From: Bacteroidales bacterium
GTDB lineage: Bacteria > Bacteroidota > Bacteroidia > Bacteroidales > UBA932
Direction of reading: 5' to 3'
Assembly (NCBI GenBank): GCA_016295455.1
Contig: JAEDLE010000007.1
Span: 1-53,469, forward strand
Length of the DNA: 53,469 nucleotides
Shown: piece by piece, positions 16,666-26,006 of the stretch
How the letters are laid out: every line of letters starts with the position of its first letter
Numbering within the stretch: position 1 is the stretch's first letter
Made by a program: the position numbers and the translations under genes
Notes under the pieces: generated by a model
Databases searched by the model: none
Seen by the model: only the letters and a program-made list of their open reading frames with translations
Told to the model about the DNA's origin: nothing

Positions 16666-18681
16666 ATGAGGCATACAGTCCTGAAGCTATTCTTAGTCCT
16701 TGCGCTTGTGTCCGTGTCCTGCCGCGCCTTCGGCCAGTATGACAGGGATGTGTTCTATTATCGTGGGCGCCAGGCACTTGCAGATGGAAAGTATGCCGCG
16801 TCAATCGAGAATTTCAACATACTTGCCAGCCTCGACACGACGGACCACCTGACCTACTTCTTCAGGGGCATAGCCAAGTACAATCTCGGCGACATACGCG
16901 GGGCGCGCAAGGATTTCAATACGACCGTAAGGCTCAATCCCGTCTTCACTTCGGGCTATCACTACCGAGCCATCACAGAGAGCCAGTTCGGGGAATATGA
17001 CAAGGCCCTCGAGGATTATGACACCGCCATTATGCTCCGTCCGGGCTACGAAGGCATATACTACAGCCGCGGGGTTACCTATTTCCTGGCGCAGCAGTTC
17101 GACAAGGCGCTCGAGGATTTCGACTGGTACATCAGGCGTCAGCCCAAGGATCCGTCGGCTTATCTGAACCGGGGAGCCTGCCATCTCTTCCTCAGTGACA
17201 CCACCATGGCCCTCAAGGACTATGACAAGGCGATCGAGCTTGACCGTTATGAGCCGGAGGGTTACATAAGAAGAGGCAAACTGTACGCCGCCCGTGGTGC
17301 TGACTCCCTGGCTCTCAGGGATATGGACAAGGCGGTGGAGCTTGACACCACCAACACGCTGGCATATTTCAACCGTGCCCTGCTTCTCTTCGAGATGCAT
17401 GATTTCCGCCGGGCGATGGCGGATCTGGACAAGGTGCTGGCGTATGAGCCGGGCAATGCCCTCACCCTCTACAACAGGAGTCTCATCAGCGCCCAGCTCG
17501 GGGACTACGAATCGGCGCTTTCCGATATGGACAGGGTCATAAACATCAATCCCCGGAATGTGCTGGCATATTTCAACCGGGCTTCGTTCTTCATTGAGAT
17601 GGAGAGATGGAGGGACGCCCTGGAGGATTATGATATGGCCATCGAACTTTATCCTGACTTCGCCAAGGCTTATCAGAACCGTTCCTATGTGGAGAGCATG
17701 CTGGGCATGACCAGGGAATCGCGACAGGATTACGAGACCGCCCGACGCAAGGTTCAGGAGTACAGGGACGCGAATGCTTCCGCCGAGGGCTCATTCGCCG
17801 ACACCACCAGGAAATACAGCTCCCTGCTGGCCCTGGATGCGGATTTCGCCAAGAAGGATTTCGACGACGAACTGCTCCAGCACAGGGACATAGACATAAA
17901 GCTCAAGCCTCTCTACCGTTTCGTGCTTTCGAGGGAGAAGGGCAATGCCAGCTATGCCCTCACCAGGAGGTATGAGAATGCTCTCATCGACAAGTTTATG
18001 GACGACCTGCCTGTGCCGGTGTCCGTGTCTGACAGGGACACCACGCTCTACGCTGCCGGCTATTCCCAGTCCTCGGGTGCCTTGTCTTCTGTCGGAACCT
18101 TGGATGAGGCCAGGACGGCCTTTCTGAAGGCCCTGGACGACGTTTCTTCCAGAAGGTACAGCAATGCCATGGAGCAATACGGCCAGGCCGTGGATGCGGA
18201 GAAACACGACCGGTATGAAAAGATGTACGATGCCTTTTACCTGATGAACAGGGCTGTGCTCCGTGCGGATATGATTGACTTCATAGCTTCCATGGAGTCG
18301 AATGTCCAGACCCTGAGCATGGATGACAAGGGCGCGGCAAGGGCGAGGGTCAAGGACCAGGTGACCAGAACCTACGACTACTCCGAAGCGATAGCGGACA
18401 TGGAGGAGTCAGCCCGCATTTTCGGGGATTCCCCTTATGTGCACTATGACCTGGGCAACCTTTACTGCCTCTCATCGAGGCTTGTGGAATCCATAGGCAG
18501 CTATACCGAGGCGATACGCCTCTATCCGGCGATGGGAGATGCCTATTACAACAGGGGACTTGTGCAGATCTACCTGAAAGACAAGGAGAAGGGCTGCATA
18601 GACCTTTCTGTCGCCGGTGAACTTGGTGTGGCTGAGGCCTACGGAGTAATAAAGAAATATTGCGTTGAAGAAAATGATTGA
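16666..18681 (+). CDS. exported tetratricopeptide-repeat protein
   Basis: 671 residues with a signal peptide (about 1-24) and an array of about ten TPR units (about 30-365) with repeated motifs such as AYFNRA, YYSRGV and ALEDYD, spaced 34 residues. After a less regular middle (about 370-560), a final TPR pair follows (about 575-660, containing AYYNRGLVQIYLKDKEKG). Such proteins are protein-interaction scaffolds in the periplasm or at the outer membrane; no catalytic domain is visible. It starts a plus-strand operon; the next gene (HAD phosphatase) begins 8 nt before its stop. Confidence 0.9.
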   Translation: MRHTVLKLFLVLALVSVSCRAFGQYDRDVFYYRGRQALADGKYAASIENFNILASLDTTDHLTYFFRGIAKYNLGDIRGARKDFNTTVRLNPVFTSGYHYRAITESQFGEYDKALEDYDTAIMLRPGYEGIYYSRGVTYFLAQQFDKALEDFDWYIRRQPKDPSAYLNRGACHLFLSDTTMALKDYDKAIELDRYEPEGYIRRGKLYAARGADSLALRDMDKAVELDTTNTLAYFNRALLLFEMHDFRRAMADLDKVLAYEPGNALTLYNRSLISAQLGDYESALSDMDRVININPRNVLAYFNRASFFIEMERWRDALEDYDMAIELYPDFAKAYQNRSYVESMLGMTRESRQDYETARRKVQEYRDANASAEGSFADTTRKYSSLLALDADFAKKDFDDELLQHRDIDIKLKPLYRFVLSREKGNASYALTRRYENALIDKFMDDLPVPVSVSDRDTTLYAAGYSQSSGALSSVGTLDEARTAFLKALDDVSSRRYSNAMEQYGQAVDAEKHDRYEKMYDAFYLMNRAVLRADMIDFIASMESNVQTLSMDDKGAARARVKDQVTRTYDYSEAIADMEESARIFGDSPYVHYDLGNLYCLSSRLVESIGSYTEAIRLYPAMGDAYYNRGLVQIYLKDKEKGCIDLSVAGELGVAEAYGVIKKYCVEEND

Positions 18682-19294
18682 TACCATAGTGTTCGATCTG
18701 GGCGGCGTGCTGATTGACCTTGACATGGAAGTGTGCAAGGAACATTTCATCAGTCTGCTCGGATATACGAAAATCAGCGAACTGCTCGACCCCTGCCATC
18801 AGAGGGGCATATACTCTGACCTTGAGGAAGGCATACTCAGTCCTGACGCATTCAGGGCGGAGGTGCTCAAGGATTCCAGGCCGGGCTGCACCCCGGCTGA
18901 CGTGGACAGGTGCATGTATTCTTTCCTTACCGGAATGGATCCGGACAAGGCGGCGCTGCTCAATGAATTGGGCAGCCGTTACAGGCTTTGCCTGCTGACC
19001 AACAACAATGACATATCCATGGGGAGGAGCCACGACGTGCTGGAATCCTGCGGGGTGGACTGGAAGCATCTGTTTTACAGGGAGTTCGTGTCCTCGCACA
19101 TGAAACTGCTCAAGCCGGATCCAAGGATTTACAACTCTATGCTCGCCCAGCTTGGGACGGAGGTGTCGCGGATTCTGTTCGTGGATGATTCCGTGGAGAA
19201 TGTGGATGTGGCGCGCAGTCTGGGCATCAATGCCCTCTACTATCAGGTGGGTACAAGCCTGCGCAAACTTGTGGAAGGAGTTCTGGAGGGATAG
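18674..19294 (+). CDS. HAD-superfamily hydrolase, subfamily IA
   Basis: 206 residues with all HAD motifs, although the nucleophile motif is FDLGGVL (Asp-x-Gly) as in the YihX/epoxide-hydrolase-like branch (COG1011). Motif II is LLTNNND, motif III the Lys of LKPDPRIY and motif IV VDDSVENV. It probably dephosphorylates a small phosphate ester such as a sugar phosphate or FMN; the substrate is unknown. The ATG at 18674 overlaps the TPR gene's end by 8 nt; a TTG at 18665 is less likely. The next gene follows after one nucleotide. Confidence 0.92.
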   Translation: MIDTIVFDLGGVLIDLDMEVCKEHFISLLGYTKISELLDPCHQRGIYSDLEEGILSPDAFRAEVLKDSRPGCTPADVDRCMYSFLTGMDPDKAALLNELGSRYRLCLLTNNNDISMGRSHDVLESCGVDWKHLFYREFVSSHMKLLKPDPRIYNSMLAQLGTEVSRILFVDDSVENVDVARSLGINALYYQVGTSLRKLVEGVLEG

Positions 19295-19295
19295 G

Positions 19296-20081
19296 ATGGT
19301 ACGTTTCATGAGCCTTTCAAGCGGCAGCGCGGGCAACTGCTATTATCTGGGCACCGACAGCAGGGGGCTGCTGATAGATGCCGGTGTGAGCCTGAGGATG
19401 ATGAAGAAGATATTCCAGAACAGTGCCCTGGATTTGGATTCCTTCTCGTCCATACTGGTTACCCACGACCATATGGACCATATACGCAGTCTGGGGTCAT
19501 ACTGCAAGCGGCTCAAGAGACCTGTGTATACGACTTCCGAACTGAGCCAGGCGCGTTTCATCGGAGTGTCTCCCGTCAGGGAATGCACCAGGGTGCTTGA
19601 GGAGGGATGCTGGAATGATGTGAACGGCTTTGAGGTCAGGTATTTCGTGGTGCCTCACGACGCCACCCAGACCGTAGGTTACGCCATCCGTGTCGAGGGA
19701 CACAAGTTTGTGATAATGACTGATATAGGACATATGACCGAGGAGGCTCTCGCCTTTGCTTCGCAGGCGGACACAGTGGTGATTGAATCCAACTATGATA
19801 TGGATATGCTCATCTCGGGACCATATCCCCACGAACTGAAGATGAGGATATGCCAGGGCCACGGGCATCTGAGCAACGAGGAGTGTGCGGCTGCAATCAT
19901 GAAGTTCTGGCATCCCGGACTCAGGAACCTGTTCCTCTGTCATATGAGCGAGAACAACAATACCCCGGAACTGGCGTATGAGAGCGCGCTCAAGGCTCTG
20001 GATTGCCTGGGAGTGGAAAAGGGGAGCGTGAATCTGAGGCCTTTGCCCCGGAGAGAGCCGTCCCCGCTGATGATATTGTAA
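19296..20081 (+). CDS. MBL-fold metallo-hydrolase, YycJ/WalJ-like
   Basis: 261 residues. The N-terminal SSGSAGNCYYL segment is characteristic of the YycJ branch of the metallo-beta-lactamase fold, and the metal motif THDHMDH (His57, His59, Asp61, His62) is complete, with a further His in VVPHDA. YycJ-type proteins are cytoplasmic, possibly acting on nucleic acids; the actual substrate is not established here. The ATG at 19296 begins one nucleotide after the HAD stop, so the two are translationally coupled. The frame extends upstream inside the HAD gene, but the family start is clear. Confidence 0.92.
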   Translation: MVRFMSLSSGSAGNCYYLGTDSRGLLIDAGVSLRMMKKIFQNSALDLDSFSSILVTHDHMDHIRSLGSYCKRLKRPVYTTSELSQARFIGVSPVRECTRVLEEGCWNDVNGFEVRYFVVPHDATQTVGYAIRVEGHKFVIMTDIGHMTEEALAFASQADTVVIESNYDMDMLISGPYPHELKMRICQGHGHLSNEECAAAIMKFWHPGLRNLFLCHMSENNNTPELAYESALKALDCLGVEKGSVNLRPLPRREPSPLMIL

Positions 20082-20119
20082 TAAACCATACGGTGCCGAA
20101 AGGGTACCGGCTGACAGTT

Positions 20120-21319
20120 ATGCTTCACAATTTCGACAAAGTCATTGACAGGAGGGGTTCAGCCTGCGTGAAATGGGATGCCCTTCCACCTTTTGAGGAG
20201 GCTGTTGATACCTCCGATGTAATTCCGATGTGGGTTGCCGATATGGATTTCGAGGTGGCCCCCTGCATCAGCAATGCTGTTGCTGAACGTGCCTTGAATC
20301 CTGTATATGGCTACAACATCGTGCCTCCCGAGTGCCGTGAGGCGGTATGTTCCTGGTTGTCATCACGTCATTCCTTTGATATTGACCCTTCCTGGCTGCT
20401 CTTCACCACAGGAGTCGTTCCGGCAATGTCAGCAGTCATCAGGGCTATGACCCATCCTGGAGAGAAGGTAGTCATCTTCACCCCGGCCTACAACTGCTTC
20501 TTCCGTACCATCAGGAACAACGGCTGCGAGGTTGCAGAATGCCCTCTGGTATATGCCGACAGGAGCTACACCATCGATTTCGACCTCTTCGAGCGCATAT
20601 GTTCCGATCCGGCCTGCACCTTGCTCCTCTTCTGCAATCCTCACAACCCTGCGGGCAGGGTATGGACTCCTGAGGAGCTCCTGAAAGTGGGAGAGATATG
20701 CCGTCGCCATTCGGTACAGCTGGTGAGTGATGAAATCCACTGCGAAATCGTGATGCCTGGCCATCACTACACTCCTTTTGCCTCGCTTTCTGAACAGCTT
20801 TCCCACGAGTGCATCACAATGAATTCCTATAGCAAGGCTTTCAATGCAGCCGGACTCAAGCTGGCATATATAATCAGTGACAACCCTCTCTGGCGCAGCC
20901 GTATCGCCAGGGCCATTGACGTGATGGAAATCGGTGGCACCAATCCTTTCGGGCAGCTTGCGCTCAGGGCGGCATATACCGATGAAGGGGCCGAATGGCT
21001 CGATCAGCTGAATCGGTACATACATGGCAACTATGTACTGATGACCGAAATCTTTGAGAAAAGGCTTCCGCAATTCCCGCTCTGCCGTCTCGAAGGAACC
21101 TATCTCGCGTGGTTCGACTGTTCCGCGCTTGGGGACATGCCTTCCGTGGAAATTGAGAAGAGCCTCCTCCTGAACGAAAAAGTCTGGGTGAACAACGGCA
21201 CGATGTACGGCAAGGACGGCTTCATGCGCGTTAACCTCGCCGCTCCGCGAGCCCTCGTCTCCGAAGGCCTTCGCCGCCTGGCCGACGGTCTCAACCGCCT
21301 CCTCTCAGAGCGCGGCTGA
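20120..21319 (+). CDS. patB: PatB/MalY-type PLP-dependent C-S lyase
   Basis: 399 residues of fold-type I. The N-terminal segments KWDALPP and PMWVADMDF are diagnostic for the MalY/PatB group, and the PLP lysine is Lys239 in NSYSKAFNAAG. These enzymes cleave cystathionine or cysteine S-conjugates to a thiol, pyruvate and ammonia; some annotate as aminotransferases. The start ATG at 20120 is 38 nt after the YycJ-like gene, so it probably ends the same operon. Its Ile and Arg codon use (ATC, CGC/CGT) is closer to highly expressed genes than its neighbours'. Confidence 0.92.
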   Translation: MLHNFDKVIDRRGSACVKWDALPPFEEAVDTSDVIPMWVADMDFEVAPCISNAVAERALNPVYGYNIVPPECREAVCSWLSSRHSFDIDPSWLLFTTGVVPAMSAVIRAMTHPGEKVVIFTPAYNCFFRTIRNNGCEVAECPLVYADRSYTIDFDLFERICSDPACTLLLFCNPHNPAGRVWTPEELLKVGEICRRHSVQLVSDEIHCEIVMPGHHYTPFASLSEQLSHECITMNSYSKAFNAAGLKLAYIISDNPLWRSRIARAIDVMEIGGTNPFGQLALRAAYTDEGAEWLDQLNRYIHGNYVLMTEIFEKRLPQFPLCRLEGTYLAWFDCSALGDMPSVEIEKSLLLNEKVWVNNGTMYGKDGFMRVNLAAPRALVSEGLRRLADGLNRLLSERG

Positions 21320-21354
21320 TGCTTTCCTCTCCGCAGCACCGGTATTATAAAAAA

Positions 21355-21382
21355 CAGGGTGACCAATAATTTGGTCACCCTG
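21355..21382 (-). terminator. terminator for pckA, between converging patB and pckA
   Basis: A perfect 11-bp stem CAGGGTGACCA (21355-21365) / TGGTCACCCTG (21372-21382) with a 6-nt AT loop. On the minus strand it is followed by TTTTTTATAAT, so it terminates pckA strongly. On the plus strand only ATATCTATG follows, so termination of patB is less certain. The stem core equals that of the tRNA-Lys terminator. Confidence 0.9.
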
Positions 21383-21405
21383 ATATCTATGTGCAGGTAA
21401 GTCGA

Positions 21406-23010
21406 TTAAAGCTGAGGACCAGCCTTTACGAGAGCCTTGCCTGCCTTGTTGCCTTCGTACTTCTTGAAGTTCTTGATGAAGCGGCCGGCGAGGTCGACAG
21501 CCTTCTTCTCCCACTCTGAAGCGTCAGCATAGGTGTCACGAGGATCGAGGATGCCGGTGTCAACGCCCTTGAGCTCTGTAGGAACGGTGAAGTTGAAGTA
21601 AGGGATAACCTTGGTAGGAGCCTTGTCGATTGAACCGTCGAGGATAGCGTCGATGATACCGCGGGTGTCACGGATGGAGATACGCTTTCCGGTACCGTTC
21701 CAGCCGGTGTTCACGAGGTATGCCTTCGCGTCGCTCTTCTTCATCTTCTTCACGAGCTCCTCAGCGTACTTTGTAGGGTGCAGCTCGAGGAATGCTTGGC
21801 CGAAGCAAGCTGAGAAGGTAGGAGTAGGCTCGGTGATGCCTCGCTCGGTACCTGCAAGCTTGGCGGTGAAGCCTGAGAGGAAGTAGTACTTGGTCTGCTC
21901 AGGATCGAGGATTGAAACCGGAGGAAGTACACCGAATGCATCTGCTGAGAGGAAGATGACCTGCTTTGCAGCCGGGCCCTCTGACCTAGGGCGCACGATG
22001 CTGTTGATGTGGTAGATAGGGTAAGATACGCGGGTGTTCTCGGTAACGCTCTTGTCGTTGAAGTCGATCTTGCCGTTCTCGTCGACGGTTACGTTCTCGA
22101 GGAGAGCGTCGCGGCGGATAGCGTTGTAGATATCCGGTTCAGACTCCTTGTCGAGTTTGATGACCTTCGCGTAGCAGCCGCCCTCGAAGTTGAAGATACC
22201 CTTGTTGTCCCAGCCGTGCTCGTCGTCACCGATGAGGAGACGCTTAGGGTCGGTTGAAAGGGTGGTCTTGCCGGTTCCTGAAAGACCGAAGAAGATAGCG
22301 GTGTTCTCGCCGTTCATGTCGGTGTTTGCAGAGCAGTGCATTGAGGCGATGCCCTTGAGAGGGAGATAGTAGTTCATCATGGAGAACATACCCTTCTTCA
22401 TCTCACCGCCGTACCAGGTGTTGAGGATTACCTGCTCCTTGCTTGTCACGTTGAATGCGACAGCGGTCTCTGAGTTGAGGCCGAGCTCCTGATAGTTCTC
22501 AACCTTAGCCTTTGCAGCGCAGTAAACCACGAAATCAGGCTCCTGGTCGAACTCTTCCTGGTTCTGAGGACGGATGAACATGTTGGTCACGAAGTGTGCC
22601 TGCCAAGCGACCTCCATAATGAAGCGTACCTTCATGCGGGTGTCCTTGTGTGTGCCGCAGAAACCATCCACAACGAAAAGCCTCTTGCCAGAAAGCTGCT
22701 TGAGAGCGAGCTTCTTGAGAACCTTCCAGTTCTTCTCAGAGAGCGGGTGGTTGTCGTTCTTGTACTCATCGGAAGTCCACCATACGGTGTCCTTTGAGTT
22801 CTGGTCCATCACGATGTACTTGTCCTTAGGAGAACGTCCGGTGTAGATACCGGTCATCACGTTGACGGCACCGAGCTCGGTTACCTGACCTTTCTCGTAG
22901 CCCTCAAGCTCAGGCTTAGTCTCTTCATTGTAAAGCACCTCATATGAAGGGTTGTAGAGAACCTCCTTCACAGACTTGATACCATACTTGCTTAAATCCA
23001 TTTTTGGCAT
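21406..23010 (-). CDS. pckA: phosphoenolpyruvate carboxykinase (ATP)
   Basis: 534 residues, full length for the ATP-type enzyme. The P-loop GLSGTGKTTLS, the preceding MHCSAN segment, the RSPKDK substrate loop near the N-terminus and the DDEHGWD and FNFEGGCYAK metal segments are present. It interconverts oxaloacetate and PEP with ATP. In anaerobic Bacteroidales it usually runs toward oxaloacetate, feeding succinate and propionate formation while making ATP (established for the group, inferred here). Starts at 23010 (MPKMDLSKYG) or 23001. Its codon choice (CTC, ATC, GAG) marks it as highly expressed. A divergent promoter region separates it from recQ. Confidence 0.98.
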   Translation of the reverse strand: MPKMDLSKYGIKSVKEVLYNPSYEVLYNEETKPELEGYEKGQVTELGAVNVMTGIYTGRSPKDKYIVMDQNSKDTVWWTSDEYKNDNHPLSEKNWKVLKKLALKQLSGKRLFVVDGFCGTHKDTRMKVRFIMEVAWQAHFVTNMFIRPQNQEEFDQEPDFVVYCAAKAKVENYQELGLNSETAVAFNVTSKEQVILNTWYGGEMKKGMFSMMNYYLPLKGIASMHCSANTDMNGENTAIFFGLSGTGKTTLSTDPKRLLIGDDEHGWDNKGIFNFEGGCYAKVIKLDKESEPDIYNAIRRDALLENVTVDENGKIDFNDKSVTENTRVSYPIYHINSIVRPRSEGPAAKQVIFLSADAFGVLPPVSILDPEQTKYYFLSGFTAKLAGTERGITEPTPTFSACFGQAFLELHPTKYAEELVKKMKKSDAKAYLVNTGWNGTGKRISIRDTRGIIDAILDGSIDKAPTKVIPYFNFTVPTELKGVDTGILDPRDTYADASEWEKKAVDLAGRFIKNFKKYEGNKAGKALVKAGPQL

Positions 23011-23059
23011 AGCGAATCTGTATTTTTTAAATTATGACTTGTTTCTTCAAATGCGTCCG

Positions 23060-23067
23060 CAAAATTA
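23060..23067 (-). promoter_or_regulatory. -7 promoter element for pckA
   Basis: On the minus strand TAATTTTG matches TAnnTTTG. A TTAC lies 19 nt upstream as a weak -33. Transcription would start near 23053, giving a leader of about 43 nt. Confidence 0.6.
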
Positions 23068-23079
23068 CGCAAATTATCC

Positions 23080-23087
23080 TAATTTTG
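23080..23087 (+). promoter_or_regulatory. -7 promoter element for recQ
   Basis: TAATTTTG on the plus strand matches TAnnTTTG, about 80 nt before the recQ ATG at 23168. It faces away from the same element of pckA 13 nt to its left, so the 157-nt intergenic region seems to hold two back-to-back promoters. No -33 TTTG is evident. Confidence 0.45.
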
Positions 23088-23167
23088 TAAGGATACATGC
23101 ATGGATTATTGCAAATTTTCTGCCACTAAATCACTGAAATTCAGTTTAAAATGTTTTAAACGCCGGT

Positions 23168-25063
23168 ATGGAGGAAAAAGCTCTCGGAATACTCAGGAAA
23201 TATTGGGGCTACGAATCGTTCAGGCCCAGCCAGATGGACGTGATCCGCTCCGCGATGGAAGGTCGCGACACCCTGGCCATACTCCCCACCGGAGGCGGAA
23301 AATCCATCTGCTTCCAGGTGCCCGGAATGATGAAGGGCGGCCTGTCCATAGTCGTCACCCCTCTCATCGCCCTCATGAAAGACCAGGTCCAGAACCTGCA
23401 GGCCAGGGGCATCAAGGCAATTGCCGTCCACGCGGGCATGGGGCGTCGTGACGCAGACCTGGCGCTCAACAATGCGGCTTACGGCGACTGCCGTTTCCTC
23501 TACGTTTCCCCCGAGAGGCTCGGAACCTTCCTTTTCCGTTCATATCTTCAGCATATGGACGTGTCGTTCATCGTGGTCGATGAGGCCCACTGCATATCCC
23601 AGTGGGGGTACGACTTCCGTCCTGACTATCTCAGGATAGGGGAGATACGCGAAATGACCGGCGCACCGGTGATCGCCCTTACCGCAACCGCCACGCCTGC
23701 AGTGGCCGACGACATAATGGACCGCCTGGGCTTCAGTGAGAAAAATGTGGTCCGCAGCGGTTTCGAGAGACCGAATCTCTCCTATGTCGTCAGAAATACC
23801 GAGGACAAGCGCGGCCAGCTCCTGTCAATTTGCCAGGGAGTGCAGGGCTCGGGTATCGTCTATGTGAGGCACCGCCGCAAGACCGGTGAAGTGGCGGCTT
23901 TCCTTGCAGACGCCGGCATATCCTCGTCGTTCTATCACGCGGGCCTCGGACACGAGACCAGGGAGGAGAGGCAGCTTGCTTGGAAGGAGGGACGTACCCG
24001 CGTGATGGTCTGCACCAATGCTTTCGGTATGGGCATAGACAAGCCGGACGTGCGTTTCGTGGTGCATCTGGACCTGCCCGACTCCCCGGAGGCATATTTC
24101 CAGGAGGCCGGAAGGGCAGGAAGGGACGGAAAGCCCTCATATGCGGCTCTGCTTTGGAACAGGGAGGACATCAGGAGACTCAAGCAGATAGAAAACGTCA
24201 CCTTCCCGTCACCGGAATTCCTCGATGACATATACCAGAAGGTGCACATATTCTTCCGGATACCGTACGGCGACGGGGAGGGGAGGTCGCTGAAGTTCGA
24301 CCTGGATGCCTTCTGCAGTCAGTTTTCGCTTGAACGGTCGCGGGTTCTGCACGCCCTGACCTACCTCGAGCGCGCCGACCACTGGAGCTACACCAGGGAT
24401 GTGGACACCGACACCAGGGTCAGGATACTCGCCGACAGGAACGCCCTCTACGACATAGGCCTGCCGGACGAGCGCATGCCCCGCCTTCTGGATATGCTGA
24501 TGCGCAAGTACGCCTGCATATTCTCGCAGAGTGTGGCAATCGATGAGGAGTTCTATGCCTCGGCCCTGTCCTGCAGCGTTCCCCAATTCAGGGAGCTGCT
24601 CTACCGCATGTCTCTCGAACACGTGCTGGCCTACATCCCGAAAGCCCACTCCGACGTCATATTCCTGCACCACCAGCGCTACAGGCCGGGAGACGTCAAT
24701 CTTCATCCCGAACTGCTGGATATGCTCAAGGGCAACTACCACGCGCGGGCGGAGGCTATGCAGGAATATGTCAGTGATGAAGGAATATGCCGACAGCGTT
24801 TCCTGCTGGAATACTTCGGTCAGAGTTCCTCAAGTAACTGCGGACGCTGTGACGTCTGCCGCTCGGGCAACTCGCGCAGGCGCCGTACGGCACAGGCCCT
24901 GGTCACCCATATCAACCTGCGCCTTGGGGGGAACTACAGCCTGGATGACCTCAGGCCTGTCTTCGGCCTGGCGGGCAGCAGTTATGACCCTGATTATCTG
25001 TCGATACTGAGGGAATTGATAGACGAGGGGAAGGTGCCGCCCTACAAGGACGTCACCCGATGA
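23168..25063 (+). CDS. recQ: RecQ-family ATP-dependent DNA helicase
   Basis: 631 residues. Superfamily 2 motifs are in order: FRPSQ (motif 0), LPTGGGKS (Walker A, 40-46), DEAHCISQWGYDFR (II plus the aromatic-rich loop), ALTATAT (III) and QEAGRAGRDG (VI). The RecQ zinc site follows, with Cys558, Cys561 and Cys564 in CGRCDVC and a Cys near 541, then a short winged-helix region. No HRDC domain is seen, so this is the short form that Bacteroidota commonly carry. It unwinds recombination and replication intermediates. Its last 11 nt overlap the converging PhnP-like gene. Confidence 0.95.
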   Translation: MEEKALGILRKYWGYESFRPSQMDVIRSAMEGRDTLAILPTGGGKSICFQVPGMMKGGLSIVVTPLIALMKDQVQNLQARGIKAIAVHAGMGRRDADLALNNAAYGDCRFLYVSPERLGTFLFRSYLQHMDVSFIVVDEAHCISQWGYDFRPDYLRIGEIREMTGAPVIALTATATPAVADDIMDRLGFSEKNVVRSGFERPNLSYVVRNTEDKRGQLLSICQGVQGSGIVYVRHRRKTGEVAAFLADAGISSSFYHAGLGHETREERQLAWKEGRTRVMVCTNAFGMGIDKPDVRFVVHLDLPDSPEAYFQEAGRAGRDGKPSYAALLWNREDIRRLKQIENVTFPSPEFLDDIYQKVHIFFRIPYGDGEGRSLKFDLDAFCSQFSLERSRVLHALTYLERADHWSYTRDVDTDTRVRILADRNALYDIGLPDERMPRLLDMLMRKYACIFSQSVAIDEEFYASALSCSVPQFRELLYRMSLEHVLAYIPKAHSDVIFLHHQRYRPGDVNLHPELLDMLKGNYHARAEAMQEYVSDEGICRQRFLLEYFGQSSSSNCGRCDVCRSGNSRRRRTAQALVTHINLRLGGNYSLDDLRPVFGLAGSSYDPDYLSILRELIDEGKVPPYKDVTR

Positions 25064-26006
25064 CCAGTCCGTCCCATGCAGGGCGGACGCGGCTTCTTAT
25101 GCTCCTTTCGCGGCACAGGCGGTCCAGCTCTTCGCAGAATTGGGCATGCACGGGGAAGCTGTGGCTCAGATGAGTCAGCCAGGTGTTCTCCGCGCCTATC
25201 CTGTCAGCCAGTTCAAGCGCCTGGTCCAGAGAGAAATGCGAATGGTGAGGACGGTATCCCACTGTGTTCAGGGTGATGTGCCTGAGCCCCCGGAGCTTGG
25301 CAAGTTCCTCTTCCGGAAGCGAACTCATATCGGTCAGGTACGCTATGTCCCCGAAACGGAAACCCAGCACAGGCAGGGTGTCGTGCCATCCCCTTATTGG
25401 GATGATTTCCACCCCGTTGCACTTGGCTCCTTTCTGCCCTCCCGAGAAGCAGGGGTCATTGACACGCTCGGCGATGTCCGGCTCTGAGTCCGTAGGTACG
25501 AGACTGCCGTCTTCCAGCTGATACCTGTAGCCCTCGTTCCTCACCCATACGAGGTCGCGGTTCCTGTCCATGGGATAAATCACGAAAGGCTCTGTGCCTA
25601 TCCTGTGCACGGCCCATTCCGGTGCCCCGGGATATTTCTCCCTGGTGAACGCGTAGGCATATTCAGTCTTGAGTGAGTTCAGGACGTAGTCCTCGCAGTA
25701 GATGTGCACGACCTTGCGGTCGATATAGTTCAGCGCGCGGACGTCGTCGAGGCCTCCGGTATGGTCCTTATGGTTGTGTGTCAGGAGTATGGCGTCGAGA
25801 TGTGTGACCCCGGCGGCAATCATCTGGCTGCGGAAGTCCGGTCCCGCGTCGACCAGGATGGTCATCCCGCAGTATTCCACCAGCACGGAAGACCTGAAAC
25901 GCTTGTCCCTGGGGTCGGTACTGGTGCATTTTTCGCACCTGCATCCGATAATGGGCACACCCTGGGAAGTACCCGTTCCGAGAAAAGTAAGTCTTGCCCT
26001 GTTCAT
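25053..26006 (-). CDS. MBL-fold metallo-hydrolase, PhnP-like
   Basis: 317 residues. The N-terminal GTGTSQGVP and the cysteine cluster GCRCEKC (22-27) are typical of the PhnP-like branch (COG1235), as is the metal motif THNHKDH (His77, His79, Asp81, His82). PhnP opens phosphoribosyl cyclic phosphate; without a phn operon nearby the role is more likely general phosphodiester hydrolysis. Its ATG overlaps the mtaB stop by 4 nt, and its 3' end overlaps recQ on the other strand by 11 nt. It is the last gene of a minus-strand operon with mtaB and the methyltransferase. Confidence 0.9.
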   Translation of the reverse strand: MNRARLTFLGTGTSQGVPIIGCRCEKCTSTDPRDKRFRSSVLVEYCGMTILVDAGPDFRSQMIAAGVTHLDAILLTHNHKDHTGGLDDVRALNYIDRKVVHIYCEDYVLNSLKTEYAYAFTREKYPGAPEWAVHRIGTEPFVIYPMDRNRDLVWVRNEGYRYQLEDGSLVPTDSEPDIAERVNDPCFSGGQKGAKCNGVEIIPIRGWHDTLPVLGFRFGDIAYLTDMSSLPEEELAKLRGLRHITLNTVGYRPHHSHFSLDQALELADRIGAENTWLTHLSHSFPVHAQFCEELDRLCRERSIRSRVRPAWDGLVIG